Shown: positions 42,868 through 50,933, numbered from the stretch's first letter. The stretch: DNA of 64,000 nt from Flavobacterium sp. JAS (GCF_020991455.1 NZ_JAJMOX010000011.1:62001-126000), one strand, 5' to 3'. Notes: a model not told the origin generated them from the letters alone. A program made the numbers and translations.

Positions 42868-43608
42868 ATGAAATCACCAATCTATCAAATATTTGGTTCT
42901 GAAAATTCTCTTGATGTTGATCTGGTTTTCTTTGTTGAAGAAATGCCGGAAACGATATTAGAAAAATTAATAATATCTAAAGAACTAAGCGCATCCATAA
43001 AGTCATTCTTTCCTGAAAAAGAAATCAATGCCAATCTTGCTGTTTGTAAAAACGATCATTTAGTTGAGGTTTACAAAGGAACAACTGACGAATTAAACAA
43101 TGCATTATTTTATACTTATCATTTTCACGAACAAAAGTTTGAGAATCAAATAACAAAACTATTGGTAAGGGATATTGATCTGAAATTTTTGAGATGTACC
43201 AGGATGATCTTGTCTTTTGTAAGCAAAACAGAATACAGAGTTTTGGTAAAAAAAGCTTTAAAAGGAAATCTGGATGAAAAGATTCAGGCTTTAGAAACTA
43301 TAGATTTAAATACAATAACCTCTTTTGGAAAAGGTAATGCGAAAGAGGATATTTTAAAATCAATTGCTTTTCAATTGGGGCAGACAATTGCACTTAGCGA
43401 AGGAAAAGAACTTTACACTAAAAATCAAATTGCAGCTTCTTTTCCAGATCTAAGAAAATATCTTTCCAGAGAAGAAAATGTCGATTTGAATGATTTGCAA
43501 AAATGGCTTTCAATATTTGTTGAATTATTGAAAATAAGAATGTTATCGATGAATAATACGTCTGGACATAAGTATGAAGACGAAAATGATTTTAATTACG
43601 CAAATTAA
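42868..43608 (+). CDS. Minimal nucleotidyltransferase-fold protein B (tandem paralogue)
   Basis: 246 residues from the ATG at 42868. IYQIFGSENSLDVDLVFFV repeats the G-S-x5-D-x-D motif of protein A, and SFLS-like EYRVLVKKALKGNLDEKIQALETIDL aligns with EYRTRIRPIIKGIHDFNLKLEVLDKIDF of A. The two arose by duplication. The stop of A and this ATG are one base apart (TAA-A-ATG), the same junction as between ligase and kinase, so 42868 is preferred to 42853. Operator copy 3 overlaps its last codons. Confidence 0.72.
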   Translation: MKSPIYQIFGSENSLDVDLVFFVEEMPETILEKLIISKELSASIKSFFPEKEINANLAVCKNDHLVEVYKGTTDELNNALFYTYHFHEQKFENQITKLLVRDIDLKFLRCTRMILSFVSKTEYRVLVKKALKGNLDEKIQALETIDLNTITSFGKGNAKEDILKSIAFQLGQTIALSEGKELYTKNQIAASFPDLRKYLSREENVDLNDLQKWLSIFVELLKIRMLSMNNTSGHKYEDENDFNYAN

Positions 43609-43633
43609 CTGCGCAGTAGTTTTTGAATCTTTG
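43597..43633 (+). promoter_or_regulatory. Operator-promoter copy 3, upstream of RNA ligase
   Basis: TTACGCA-N7-TGCGCAGTAG with AATCTTTG at 43626-43633. As in copies 1 and 2 the two half-sites are separated by 7 bases, and the -7-like element starts 16 bases after the right half-site. It overlaps the end of nucleotidyltransferase B and leads to the ligase ATG at 43651. Confidence 0.72.
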
Positions 43634-43650
43634 TTTAAAGATTAGAACTT

Positions 43651-44667
43651 ATGAATACAGTACTTTTAAACGAGATGATTTTCAAAAATTATGTAAGGAT
43701 AAATAAACATCCTAAACATGATTTATACATATACAATTATACACAAAGCGCACAATTTGAGAGAATCTGGAATGAGATTACTTTAGCTTGCAGAGGTTTA
43801 ATTTTGGACGGAAACGGAAATGTAATAGCAAGACCTTTTCCTAAGTTTTTCAATTTGGGCGAAATGGAAAATCAGGTTCTTCCGGATACCACTTTTGAAG
43901 TTTACGATAAAATGGATGGTTCATTAGGGATTTTGTATTGGATAAAGGACGTTCCTTTTATCGCAAGCCGAGGTTCTTTTTCGAGCGATCAATCGGATAA
44001 AGCGAATGAAATGTTGCACGGAAAATACAAAACAACATGGGAGCTTTTGGATAAAAACAAAACCTATATGTTCGAAATTATTTATCCTGAAAACCGAATT
44101 GTTTTAGATTATGGAGCTTCCGAAGAATTGGTTTTACTGGCGATTATTGATACACAATCTGGAGAAGAATTTGACCTTGAAGATCTTGGTTTTCCTGTAG
44201 TTGAGAAGTATAACGGAATCAAAGATCTTTCGCTTTTAAAAGAAATGGATATTGCGAACAAAGAAGGTTTTATTATTAAATATTCAAACAATTTTAGAGT
44301 GAAAATTAAATTTGAAGAGTATCTTCGTTTACACCGAATTATTACTCAGGTTTCTAACTTGAATATCTGGGAATATTTGAAAACCAATCAGCCAATGGAA
44401 GAAATCCTGGAACGTGTTCCGGATGAGTTCTTTGATTGGGTAAAAGAAACTAAAAAAGATTTAGAAACTAAATATGCGGTAATAAAAGATCAAGCCAAAA
44501 AGGATTTTAAAGTATTAGAAACGGTCAAAGAAACCGCTTTGTATTTCCTGACTTGTCAACATCCGGGCGTATTGTTTGCCATGTTGAATAATAAAGATTA
44601 TTCGGTGATTATATGGAAAATGATTCGGCCAACATTTGAAAAACCGTTTAATAGAGAAGAAGAATAA
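43651..44667 (+). CDS. T4 Rnl1-like RNA ligase
   Basis: 338 residues. The adenylation lysine is in motif I YDKMDGSLG (Lys about 87). Motif III is MFEIIYP, motif IV EGFIIKY, motif V KIKFEEY, and the N-terminal CRGLILDGNG matches Rnl1. It seals 5'-phosphate and 3'-hydroxyl RNA ends using ATP, as T4 Rnl1 does when repairing tRNA cut by the PrrC anticodon nuclease. It is coupled to a T4-type end-healing enzyme one base downstream and preceded by its own operator-promoter. No anticodon nuclease was recognised in the window. Confidence 0.9.
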   Translation: MNTVLLNEMIFKNYVRINKHPKHDLYIYNYTQSAQFERIWNEITLACRGLILDGNGNVIARPFPKFFNLGEMENQVLPDTTFEVYDKMDGSLGILYWIKDVPFIASRGSFSSDQSDKANEMLHGKYKTTWELLDKNKTYMFEIIYPENRIVLDYGASEELVLLAIIDTQSGEEFDLEDLGFPVVEKYNGIKDLSLLKEMDIANKEGFIIKYSNNFRVKIKFEEYLRLHRIITQVSNLNIWEYLKTNQPMEEILERVPDEFFDWVKETKKDLETKYAVIKDQAKKDFKVLETVKETALYFLTCQHPGVLFAMLNNKDYSVIIWKMIRPTFEKPFNREEE

Positions 44668-44668
44668 A

Positions 44669-45541
44669 ATGAGAAAAGTAATTTTAATGAAAGGATTGCC
44701 GGGAAGTGGGAAATCTACTTTGGCAAAAAAGATAATTGCAGATAATCCTGAAACTTATAAAAGAATTAATAGAGACGATTTGCGTGCGATGTTTGACAAC
44801 GGAAACACCAGTCAAAGCAACGAAAAATTCGTTAAAAAAGTACGTGATTTATTGATCGCAAAAGCTCTGGAAGAAGGGAAAAGCGTTGTGATTGATGATA
44901 CCAATTTATCGGATACAAATCTTAGACGAGTTTCACAATTGGTCCAGGAATACAACATAAAATTCAATGAAAAGGTCGAAGTTGAGGTTATGGAAGTCAA
45001 TACAGATGTTGCGGTTTGTATCGAAAGAGATGCTTTGAGAGAGAGACCTGTTGGAGAAAAAGTAATCCTGAAAATGCACCGACAATTCTTTAAAGATTCT
45101 CCTGAGTACCGTGATCAAAATCCTGATTTACCAAAAGCAATAATTTGTGATCTTGACGGAACGTTGGCTTTAATGAACGGACGAAATCCATTTGATGCCA
45201 GTAAATGTGATCAGGACGAAATCAATAATCCGGTGGCGAATGTTTTGAGAAATTACAAGAAACTGGGTTATGAAATATTGCTGGTTTCGGGAAGAGAAGA
45301 CCGATACAAAGATCCAACGTTGCGTTTTCTTGAAAAACATGAAATCGAATATGATGCTTTGATCATGAGAAAAACCAAAGACAGCCGAAAAGATTCCATT
45401 ATAAAAACCGAAATCTACAACGAATCCATCAAAGATAAATACTTTGTAGAATTTGTTCTGGACGACAGAAATCAAGTAGTTGATACCTGGAGAAATGACC
45501 TGAAATTACCTTGCTTTCAGGTTTATTACGGAGATTTTTAA
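44669..45541 (+). CDS. T4-type polynucleotide kinase / 3'-phosphatase
   Basis: 290 residues from the ATG at 44669. The kinase domain comes first (Walker A GLPGSGKST, then RINRDDLRAMF and the R-rich lid), then an HAD-type phosphatase with AIICDLDGTLALMNGR (Asp161 nucleophile region) and VLDDRNQVVDTWR. The order kinase-phosphatase is that of T4 Pnkp. It converts 2',3'-cyclic or 3'-phosphate and 5'-OH ends into ligatable ends. Its TAA-A-ATG junction with the ligase gene shows translational coupling; together they form the healing and sealing pair. Confidence 0.92.
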   Translation: MRKVILMKGLPGSGKSTLAKKIIADNPETYKRINRDDLRAMFDNGNTSQSNEKFVKKVRDLLIAKALEEGKSVVIDDTNLSDTNLRRVSQLVQEYNIKFNEKVEVEVMEVNTDVAVCIERDALRERPVGEKVILKMHRQFFKDSPEYRDQNPDLPKAIICDLDGTLALMNGRNPFDASKCDQDEINNPVANVLRNYKKLGYEILLVSGREDRYKDPTLRFLEKHEIEYDALIMRKTKDSRKDSIIKTEIYNESIKDKYFVEFVLDDRNQVVDTWRNDLKLPCFQVYYGDF

Positions 45542-45544
45542 TTT

Positions 45545-45697
45545 GAAGGTACTGAGGTTCTAAGTTGCTAAGATACTAAGGCAAAAAAACTTTGCGTCTT
45601 AGTGCCTTAGTGGCAAAAAAAATAACAAAATACAATATAAAGATTCAACGAGAAAAAAACTTAGAACTTTAGCCTCTTAGAATCTTAGAAACTTAAA
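45545..45697. repeat. Heptad-like intergenic repeats
   Basis: Repeated short strings CTAAG, TTAG and CTTAGNNNC, for example TAAGTTGCTAAGATACTAAG (45558-45577), and again near 45660-45695 (CTTAGAATCTTAGAAACTTA). Such strings occur in many Flavobacterium spacers, as I recall. It marks the right edge of the RNA-repair locus. Confidence 0.7.
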
Positions 45698-45701
45698 AAA
45701 A

Positions 45702-46502
45702 ATGAATGCATACATAGATATTGGAATTAATTTAATCAATAAACAATTCCAAAACGACATAGACGATGTCGTACAAAACGCACTAGATGCCGATGTATCG
45801 CAAATGATACTAACCGGAACAAGCATAAGAAACAGCGAAGAATCTGCTCGATTAGCAAAAGAATATCCGGGAATATTATATGCTACGGCAGGAATTCATC
45901 CGCATGATGCGAAGAGTTTTGATGCGCAAAGCATTTCGAAACTGAGAAATTTATTAAAGCAGAAACACGTAGTTTCAGTAGGCGAGTGCGGACTCGATTT
46001 TGATCGTGACTTTTCGCCCAGAAATGTACAGGAAGCGTGTTATAAAGCTCAGTTAGAATTGGCAATCGAAGTTCAGAAACCTTTGTTTTTGCACGAAAGA
46101 GCTGCTTTTACAAAGTTTATGGGCATTACAAAAGAGTATTTGCCACAATTACCAAAAGTCGTTGTGCATTGTTTTACAGGAAATTTGCAGGAAGCCAAAA
46201 CCTATCTCGATAACGGATTTTACCTTGGTTTTACCGGAGCAATTTCAGACAGTAAACGTTTTGATCATTTAAAAGAAGTGATTCAATACGTACCCCTTGA
46301 CCGAATGATGATCGAAACCGATGCGCCATTTATGCTCCCGAAGAATGTTCCAAATAGTCTTTTAAAGAAATACCACGAACGAAGATGCGAACCTGTTTTT
46401 CTGCCTTTTGTCGCAGCAATGGTTGCACAGTTCAAGGGAGTTTCGGGAATTATAGTTGCGGAAGAAACTACGAAGAATGCGAAAAGCTTTTTTGGGATTT
46501 AG
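45702..46502 (+). CDS. tatD: TatD-family metal-dependent deoxyribonuclease
   Basis: 266 residues. YIDIGINL and ATAGIHPHDAKSF carry N-terminal metal ligands, then GECGLDFDRDFS (Glu), FLHERAAF, VHCFTGN and MIETDAPFM (Asp) complete the TIM-barrel site. TatD enzymes cleave DNA 3' to 5' and act in repair or DNA fragmentation. It is separated from the kinase-phosphatase gene by 160 bases of repeats, so it is probably not part of the RNA-repair operon. Confidence 0.9.
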   Translation: MNAYIDIGINLINKQFQNDIDDVVQNALDADVSQMILTGTSIRNSEESARLAKEYPGILYATAGIHPHDAKSFDAQSISKLRNLLKQKHVVSVGECGLDFDRDFSPRNVQEACYKAQLELAIEVQKPLFLHERAAFTKFMGITKEYLPQLPKVVVHCFTGNLQEAKTYLDNGFYLGFTGAISDSKRFDHLKEVIQYVPLDRMMIETDAPFMLPKNVPNSLLKKYHERRCEPVFLPFVAAMVAQFKGVSGIIVAEETTKNAKSFFGI

Positions 46503-46641
46503 CGTTTCGGGATCGCTTTTGAATTGGTGAGTTGGGGTTGAAAGAAATTATAAATCCCGATTCATACCTAATGTGCCACTATTTATATCAGAATAGAGTG
46601 GGAGATATAAAAAATTATTTAATTTGCCTAAAAAAATAATA

Positions 46642-47454
46642 ATGAAATTCGTACTGCACAGAACCATAATCATAAAGTCATTTATTGCCGCATTAACCAT
46701 ATTAGTAATTAAAAATTTTGTATTTAAAAATCTTTCTTTTTACAGACAGGATTTTCACGATTTGATCGAATTATCAGATATTACGATTATTTTCACAGGA
46801 GCATTTTTTGTGTTTGGATTATTATTGGCTGCAACCATGACCGATTTTAAAGAAAGTGAAAAAATCCCGGGAGAAGTTGCTTCAAATTTAGAAGCGATTA
46901 AAGATTGGATTTATCTCGCTTTCAGAGCGCCAAGAACTGGAACTTCTGATTTGTGCAAAGAAGAATTAAATAGCACTTTTCTACGCGAGGAAATGATTTC
47001 CATTACCAATGGCATTATTGAATGGATATATTCCAGCGGAAAAGATTCTACCGTTATCTTTCCCTTAATTCGGAAATCAAATGAGATCGCCTATTATTTT
47101 GCAGAAAGAGGTGTCGACAAAGAAGCCATAAAAGGTATACAGGAAAATACCAATGCAATGCGAAAACAACTTACGCGTGCCTATACGATTTCGAGAAACA
47201 ACTTTATCAAGCCGGCTTATATTTTGCTACAAAGTATATTGTTTATAGTGATGTCGCTTTTACTGATTACCAAATTCAAAAGCCCCTCAGCCGATTATTT
47301 GGTGACTTCTGCGATCACATTTATATTTTGCTATTTGTATTTATTAATTAGCGGTCTAGACGATCCTTTTGATATTCATAATGGAGATACCAATGTCGAT
47401 TTGAAACCTATAGACCGATTCAAACAACGACTGATTTCAGATTTTTTAGTTTGA
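46642..47454 (+). CDS. Membrane protein, bestrophin/DUF4239-like
   Basis: About 270 residues with four membrane segments (about 10-30, 47-65, 197-215 and 222-240) and a soluble middle. LLAATMTDFKESEKIPGEVASNLEAI and the late SGLDDPFD resemble the LDxPF ending and topology of DUF4239 bestrophin-like membrane proteins. This is a weak family guess. The ATG at 46642 is preferred to the TTG at 46624. A hairpin terminator lies about 75 bases after its stop. Confidence 0.6.
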   Translation: MKFVLHRTIIIKSFIAALTILVIKNFVFKNLSFYRQDFHDLIELSDITIIFTGAFFVFGLLLAATMTDFKESEKIPGEVASNLEAIKDWIYLAFRAPRTGTSDLCKEELNSTFLREEMISITNGIIEWIYSSGKDSTVIFPLIRKSNEIAYYFAERGVDKEAIKGIQENTNAMRKQLTRAYTISRNNFIKPAYILLQSILFIVMSLLLITKFKSPSADYLVTSAITFIFCYLYLLISGLDDPFDIHNGDTNVDLKPIDRFKQRLISDFLV

Positions 47455-47527
47455 AAACCGGACTGCTTTTAATAGATTCTTTTAGCTAAAAATTGAAGAA
47501 GATAAGTCTATGAATGACTTTATCCGA

Positions 47528-47574
47528 GCCTTTAAATCAGGTGTTTTTTACTGGGTTTAAAGGCTTTTTGTTTA
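47528..47574 (+). terminator. Terminator downstream of membrane protein gene
   Basis: GCCTTTAAA / TTTAAAGGC stem (47528-47536 and 47556-47564) with loop and T-run to 47569. It lies exactly where the lost 5' part of the neighbouring gene remnant should be. Confidence 0.72.
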
Positions 47575-47583
47575 TTTATATTT

Positions 47584-48133
47584 GAAAACAATCTAAATCA
47601 GGAACAATGTGGTTTGGTTAATTTACCGAGTTCAAAAGGAATGTTTGTTTTGTTTTTATGATCACAATAAAATTTTAGATTATAAAGGAATTATTCAAAA
47701 AGAAAACTCCAATGAAGTTTCGGTTTCGTCAATTCCTAAAAACGAAAAGTTAATCGGTTATTTATCCTGTAACCAGGATGGATATTCTAAATATTGCAAA
47801 GAATACACAGAATATTGGAGTTGGATCGAGAAGCGAAATGAAGATCGTTACAATACGAATCAGAAACATGATAAAAATTATGATAGCAAAAACATGATGC
47901 ACACGATAAGACTTTTGCACACTTCTGAACAAGTTCTTTCAACTGGAAAATTAAATATTAGAGTTCCAAATCGTGAAGAATTACTCGACATAAAAGCAGG
48001 AAATAAAGAATACGATGATTTGAGTGAAATGGCATATAGTTTAATCGCTTCAATCGAAAATTATTATGAAACTTCAATTTTGCCTGAAAAACCTAACGAA
48101 GAAAAAGCAATAAAAAACTTTAATCGAAATTAG
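47584..48133 (+). pseudogene. Frameshifted C-terminal remnant of a Pol-beta-type nucleotidyltransferase (RlaP/YcgL-like)
   Basis: The upstream frame reads FENNLNQEQCGLVNLPSSKG from 47581 and stops at TGA 47659-47661. From about 47654 the other frame continues FYDHNKILDYKG to 48133. Removing one T from the run at 47653-47657 joins them as FVLFYDHN. The C-terminal part (YLSCNQDGYSKYCKEYTEYW, KNMMHTIRLLHTSEQVL, RVPNREELLDIKAG) is typical of the DNA-polymerase-beta-superfamily proteins linked to RNA repair (RlaP type, about 350 residues). The N-terminal half with the GS..DxD site is missing. So this is most likely a dead copy; a homopolymer sequencing error explains only the frameshift, not the missing half. 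Confidence 0.7.
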
Positions 48134-49005
48134 GGAACAATTATATTGTCAACAGGTTTCGGCCCGTTTAAATCAGATTCCTTAGTTTTTATAAACTTCA
48201 AATAAATAAAATATTCAATAAACGGAATAATCAGAAACAACAAGAAAAAGAACAATTCATGTTTCAGGATTTCCTTAAAAATATAATCTAAAACAGCTTG
48301 CAATTTGCGTCCCATTTCTGATTGAATCGAAAGTTCAATTCGTTGAGGTTCGATTTGATCTAATTTTTGCAAAAGCGATTTGAATTCGGTATAATCAATA
48401 TCTTTTACGTTTTTCATGTTCGCTTTATCGTCAACCACTTTCATAAAACCATATACGCACGCACTGTAAACTTCTGACTCATATTTTTTGAGCAAATACG
48501 AAGTCGAAGAATTTTTAAAATTATCTACAGAAGAGAAACCGCTGTTATTTTGTTTGATATAAATTGCCAATGCTTCGGTCATGGATTTACTCACATCTTC
48601 AGACGAATTGGATAGCGTTTGAAGTGTATGTAAAAAATCTTTCTTCTCTTTTTCAGATGAAAATGTAGTTCCAATAGTTTTCGAATAAATATTAGCCGTT
48701 ATGTTTTTGTTTTCTGATTTCAAAACTGAATGGCCTCCGTAAAAAAGACCAATCATAGCCGAGAAATACAGAAATACGATCATAAAATACGGAATCCAGA
48801 GTTTGGCAATCCAATTGTAGTATTTCCTGTCACGGGTGAAAATGTTTTTTCGGTAGAGAAACACATTAAAAACGATTCCGAGAATAAGTCCCAGAATAAT
48901 AAATAAAACGAGCCAAAAAATAAACCAACCAATATTGGGTAAAATAAATTGTTTTGAAAATTCCCAAATTTCTGACCAATCAATACTATCGATATATTCT
49001 TTCAT
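48130..49005 (-). CDS. Membrane protein of unknown function
   Basis: 291 residues. Two N-terminal transmembrane helices (about 25-50 and 68-92), a soluble part of about 150 residues (KTIGTTFSSEKEKKDFLHTLQ, YLLKKYESEVYSACVYGFMKVV) and a C-terminal hydrophobic helix (about 248-268), ending DLNGPKPVDNIIVP. No recognisable family. It overlaps the end of the nucleotidyltransferase remnant by 4 bases in convergent orientation. Confidence 0.62.
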   Translation of the reverse strand: MKEYIDSIDWSEIWEFSKQFILPNIGWFIFWLVLFIILGLILGIVFNVFLYRKNIFTRDRKYYNWIAKLWIPYFMIVFLYFSAMIGLFYGGHSVLKSENKNITANIYSKTIGTTFSSEKEKKDFLHTLQTLSNSSEDVSKSMTEALAIYIKQNNSGFSSVDNFKNSSTSYLLKKYESEVYSACVYGFMKVVDDKANMKNVKDIDYTEFKSLLQKLDQIEPQRIELSIQSEMGRKLQAVLDYIFKEILKHELFFFLLFLIIPFIEYFIYLKFIKTKESDLNGPKPVDNIIVP

Positions 49006-49116
49006 ATTTTGATTTAAGTGTCATAAAAATAATCAAAACTTTTATTCAAATTAAAATACTAAGCAATTTTTCTTTAACTAATTTTTAACAATAGTATTTT
49101 AGTTAAAAAAATAAAT

Positions 49117-49124
49117 TACTTTTG
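49117..49124 (+). promoter_or_regulatory. Predicted -7 element of tiny gene 1
   Basis: TACTTTTG at 49117-49124 fits TAnnTTTG exactly and is 28 bases before the ATG at 49152. The -33 position has only T-rich sequence (TATTTTAG). Confidence 0.5.
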
Positions 49125-49151
49125 TACTCATAATAGAAACAAAAAATAAAG

Positions 49152-49250
49152 ATGATACTTTCAGCAATCCTAAGTTTTGAACTTTTAGCCGGAGATTTTC
49201 CAGCTGAAGTGGCAGGATGCAATAAGTATTTTTATGAAATTGAAATTTAG
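49152..49250 (+). CDS. Tiny ORF 1, 32 residues
   Basis: Encodes MILSAILSFELLAGDFPAEV followed by AGCNKYFYEIEI. It is preceded by a TAnnTTTG element and followed 32 bases later by a strong terminator (49282-49313), so a transcript of about 180 nt is likely. No family recognised. The hydrophobic start could be a membrane peptide; the RNA itself may be the product. It is not followed by a downstream operon, so a leader-peptide role is unlikely. Confidence 0.4.
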   Translation: MILSAILSFELLAGDFPAEVAGCNKYFYEIEI

Positions 49251-49281
49251 ATTTTAGAGTTTAAACTCAACATAAATATAT

Positions 49282-49313
49282 AAAAGCATCCTTATTTGAG
49301 GATGCTTTTTTTG
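49282..49313 (+). terminator. Terminator of tiny gene 1
   Basis: AAAAGCATCC / GGATGCTTTT stem with 8-base loop and T-run. Confidence 0.9.
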
Positions 49314-49319
49314 TTTTAA

Positions 49320-49714
49320 AGCATTTTGACTTTGCTCAGTGTGACAATTTTATGAGTGTTTCGACTACACTCAACAGGACAAGAAGATATTTAAAAATGA
49401 AAGAAAAATAACCGTTAACTAAAAATAGTAAAAAAATAATTAACCAAATGTTTAATGATTAAGCCAAATAGCCAAATATAATCTTGGAAAGTAATCTGAT
49501 TGAGAAACAGTCATTTGATAATAAAAGAGATCTGCACTAGTATGCGGACAGGAATTTCTTTGTTTTAATTTTAAGTATAACTAATTGATAGTCAGAAAAA
49601 TAATCTTAAAAAGTATTTGGATAATTGAATTTTTAGACTTTATCTTTGCCAAACAAATGTGAACAAAGATTTCATACAACAAGAATAATTTTAAAATATA
49701 ATAGTAGATATAAA
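49320..49714 (+). other. Spacer between the two tiny genes
   Basis: Contains a dispersed-type element at 49325-49385 (TTTTGACTTTGCTCAGTG and GTTTCGACTACACTCAAC, similar in style to the inverted repeat at 31976), then AT-rich sequence without clear coding or structure. A good promoter, TTTG at 49616-49619, then 21 bases, then TATCTTTG at 49641-49648, leads into tiny gene 2. Confidence 0.55.
49616..49648 (+). promoter_or_regulatory. Predicted promoter of tiny gene 2
   Basis: TTTG, 21-base spacer, TATCTTTG, an exact match to the Bacteroidota pattern. Confidence 0.6.
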
Positions 49715-49810
49715 ATGGATTTTAATACTAAGATAAATATAGCCAAATCTCTAAACGCCTATTCGGGTCGTGAATGGATTAACATGTCGGTGCATCAATA
49801 TAAGCAATAG
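49715..49810 (+). CDS. Tiny ORF 2, 31 residues
   Basis: Encodes MDFNTKINIAKSLNAYSGRE and WINMSVHQYKQ; no family recognised. Promoter at 49616-49648 and terminator at 49836-49864 define a transcript of about 210 nt. Same layout as tiny gene 1 but unrelated peptide. May be a small protein or a non-coding RNA with a chance ORF. Confidence 0.4.
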   Translation: MDFNTKINIAKSLNAYSGREWINMSVHQYKQ

Positions 49811-49835
49811 GATAATTATTATCGTATTTGTTATG

Positions 49836-49864
49836 AAGCACCTTTTATCGGGTGCTTTTTTTTA
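49836..49864 (+). terminator. Terminator of tiny gene 2
   Basis: AAGCACC / GGTGCTT stem, 8-base loop, eight Ts. Confidence 0.88.
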
Positions 49865-49871
49865 TGTCAAA

Positions 49872-49983
49872 AAATTATTTTAGGTTCAAAGGTTCATAGG
49901 TTCAAAGCGACAAAGGCTTAGAGGATCAAAGGTGTAAAGTTGCAAAGAAAAAAGAACTTAGTGTTTTGCGTCTTCGGGGCAAA
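49872..49983. repeat. Heptad-like intergenic repeats
   Basis: AGGTTCAAAGGTTCATAGGTTC and related strings (AAAGGCTTAGAGGATCAAAGG), then CTTAGTGTTTTGCGTCTTCG. Same style as the repeats at 45545-45697. Confidence 0.7.
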
Positions 49984-50004
49984 ATAAATTAAAAAGAATT
50001 ACTT

Positions 50005-50367
50005 ATGGAAAAGATACACAAGTCTGCTAAGAATCAAATTTTTTTAGCAAGAGTAATAGATAAAATAAATGTAGAACATATAGGGCTAAGAAGCCTGGGC
50101 GCCATCGATTTTAGATTTTCAGCTATTATTAATGGAGGATTATATAAAAGATTCTATGTCCCGAAAGAATATACAATTCCTGCCAACGAGAGTTCGTGTC
50201 AGGAAGCAGATTTAAAAAATAAAATTAATACAACATACGAATTATACGGAACTAAAATTCAGGTAAAACCTAATTCTCAGAATTATTGCGTTTTTCTGAG
50301 GTTCCCAGGAATTCTTAAAAAAATATACTATGAGCAATATATTAAAAGAATACAAAAAAGCGATTAA
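50005..50367 (+). CDS. Hypothetical protein, 120 residues
   Basis: No signal peptide and no membrane segment. NQIFLARVIDKINVEHIGLRSLGAIDFRFSAIINGGLYKRF suggests an alpha/beta cytoplasmic protein. The gene overlaps the next one by 38 bases, implying translational coupling. Family not recognised. Confidence 0.5.
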   Translation: MEKIHKSAKNQIFLARVIDKINVEHIGLRSLGAIDFRFSAIINGGLYKRFYVPKEYTIPANESSCQEADLKNKINTTYELYGTKIQVKPNSQNYCVFLRFPGILKKIYYEQYIKRIQKSD

Positions 50368-50878
50368 AATTAAATATGAGATAGAGAAAAAAGGAAAATA
50401 CTTTGATTATTTGTACAGTCCTTCTCGTGGAAAACTACGTGATTTGTGCTGGCTTATTTTCGAAAATAACCCAACTAAGGATGACTTAAATGTTTTCAGA
50501 AATTTATTGAGTTTGGATTTTGATCATACCAAAAAGAATAAGTTTAAGGAAAAAAAAGATAAGTTTAGACCTATTGAAACGTTCTTTAAAGGCGAAACAG
50601 ATCCGTCAAATATTGATGCTATCAATTTGGCAGCGATTATGGTAGATTTCCATCCGCGTCCTTTTAAAAAGTTTCATGAAGAGTATACGGCTGAGCCGGC
50701 AAAGAAAACTGCTAAAACAAAGAAGGAAGTCATTGAAAAAGAGAAATTAATTGACAGTAAAAAGTCAAAAACAGTTCTCAAAAAAGGAAATCTTTTTCTA
50801 AATTTTGCAGCTGCAATTTCTAAAAAAATAGATGAGAAGATACATCCCGGAAGAATAATTACAATTTCAGGCAGTTGA
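50330..50878 (+). CDS. Hypothetical protein, 182 residues, basic
   Basis: Helical N-terminal two-thirds (KEYKKAIKIKYEIEKKGKYFDYL, DLCWLIFENNPTKDDLNVFRNLL) and a lysine-rich linker at about 122-150 (AKKTAKTKKEVIEKEKLIDSKKSK) before a short C-terminal part. The lysine-rich stretch could contact nucleic acid. No family recognised. Overlaps the 120-residue gene and is followed by a strong terminator. Confidence 0.52.
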   Translation: MSNILKEYKKAIKIKYEIEKKGKYFDYLYSPSRGKLRDLCWLIFENNPTKDDLNVFRNLLSLDFDHTKKNKFKEKKDKFRPIETFFKGETDPSNIDAINLAAIMVDFHPRPFKKFHEEYTAEPAKKTAKTKKEVIEKEKLIDSKKSKTVLKKGNLFLNFAAAISKKIDEKIHPGRIITISGS

Positions 50879-50933
50879 AGTGTCATTAGTCAATTAAAAG
50901 AAATCGTATTCATTACTTTTTAGTAGAGGTGAA

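Noticed and set aside
45702..46502. tatD as a member of the RNA-repair operon
   Set aside because: It is separated by 160 bases of intergenic repeats and is a common housekeeping gene.
49152..49250. Attenuator leader peptide
   Set aside because: No downstream operon follows the terminator, and the peptide has no run of a single amino-acid codon.
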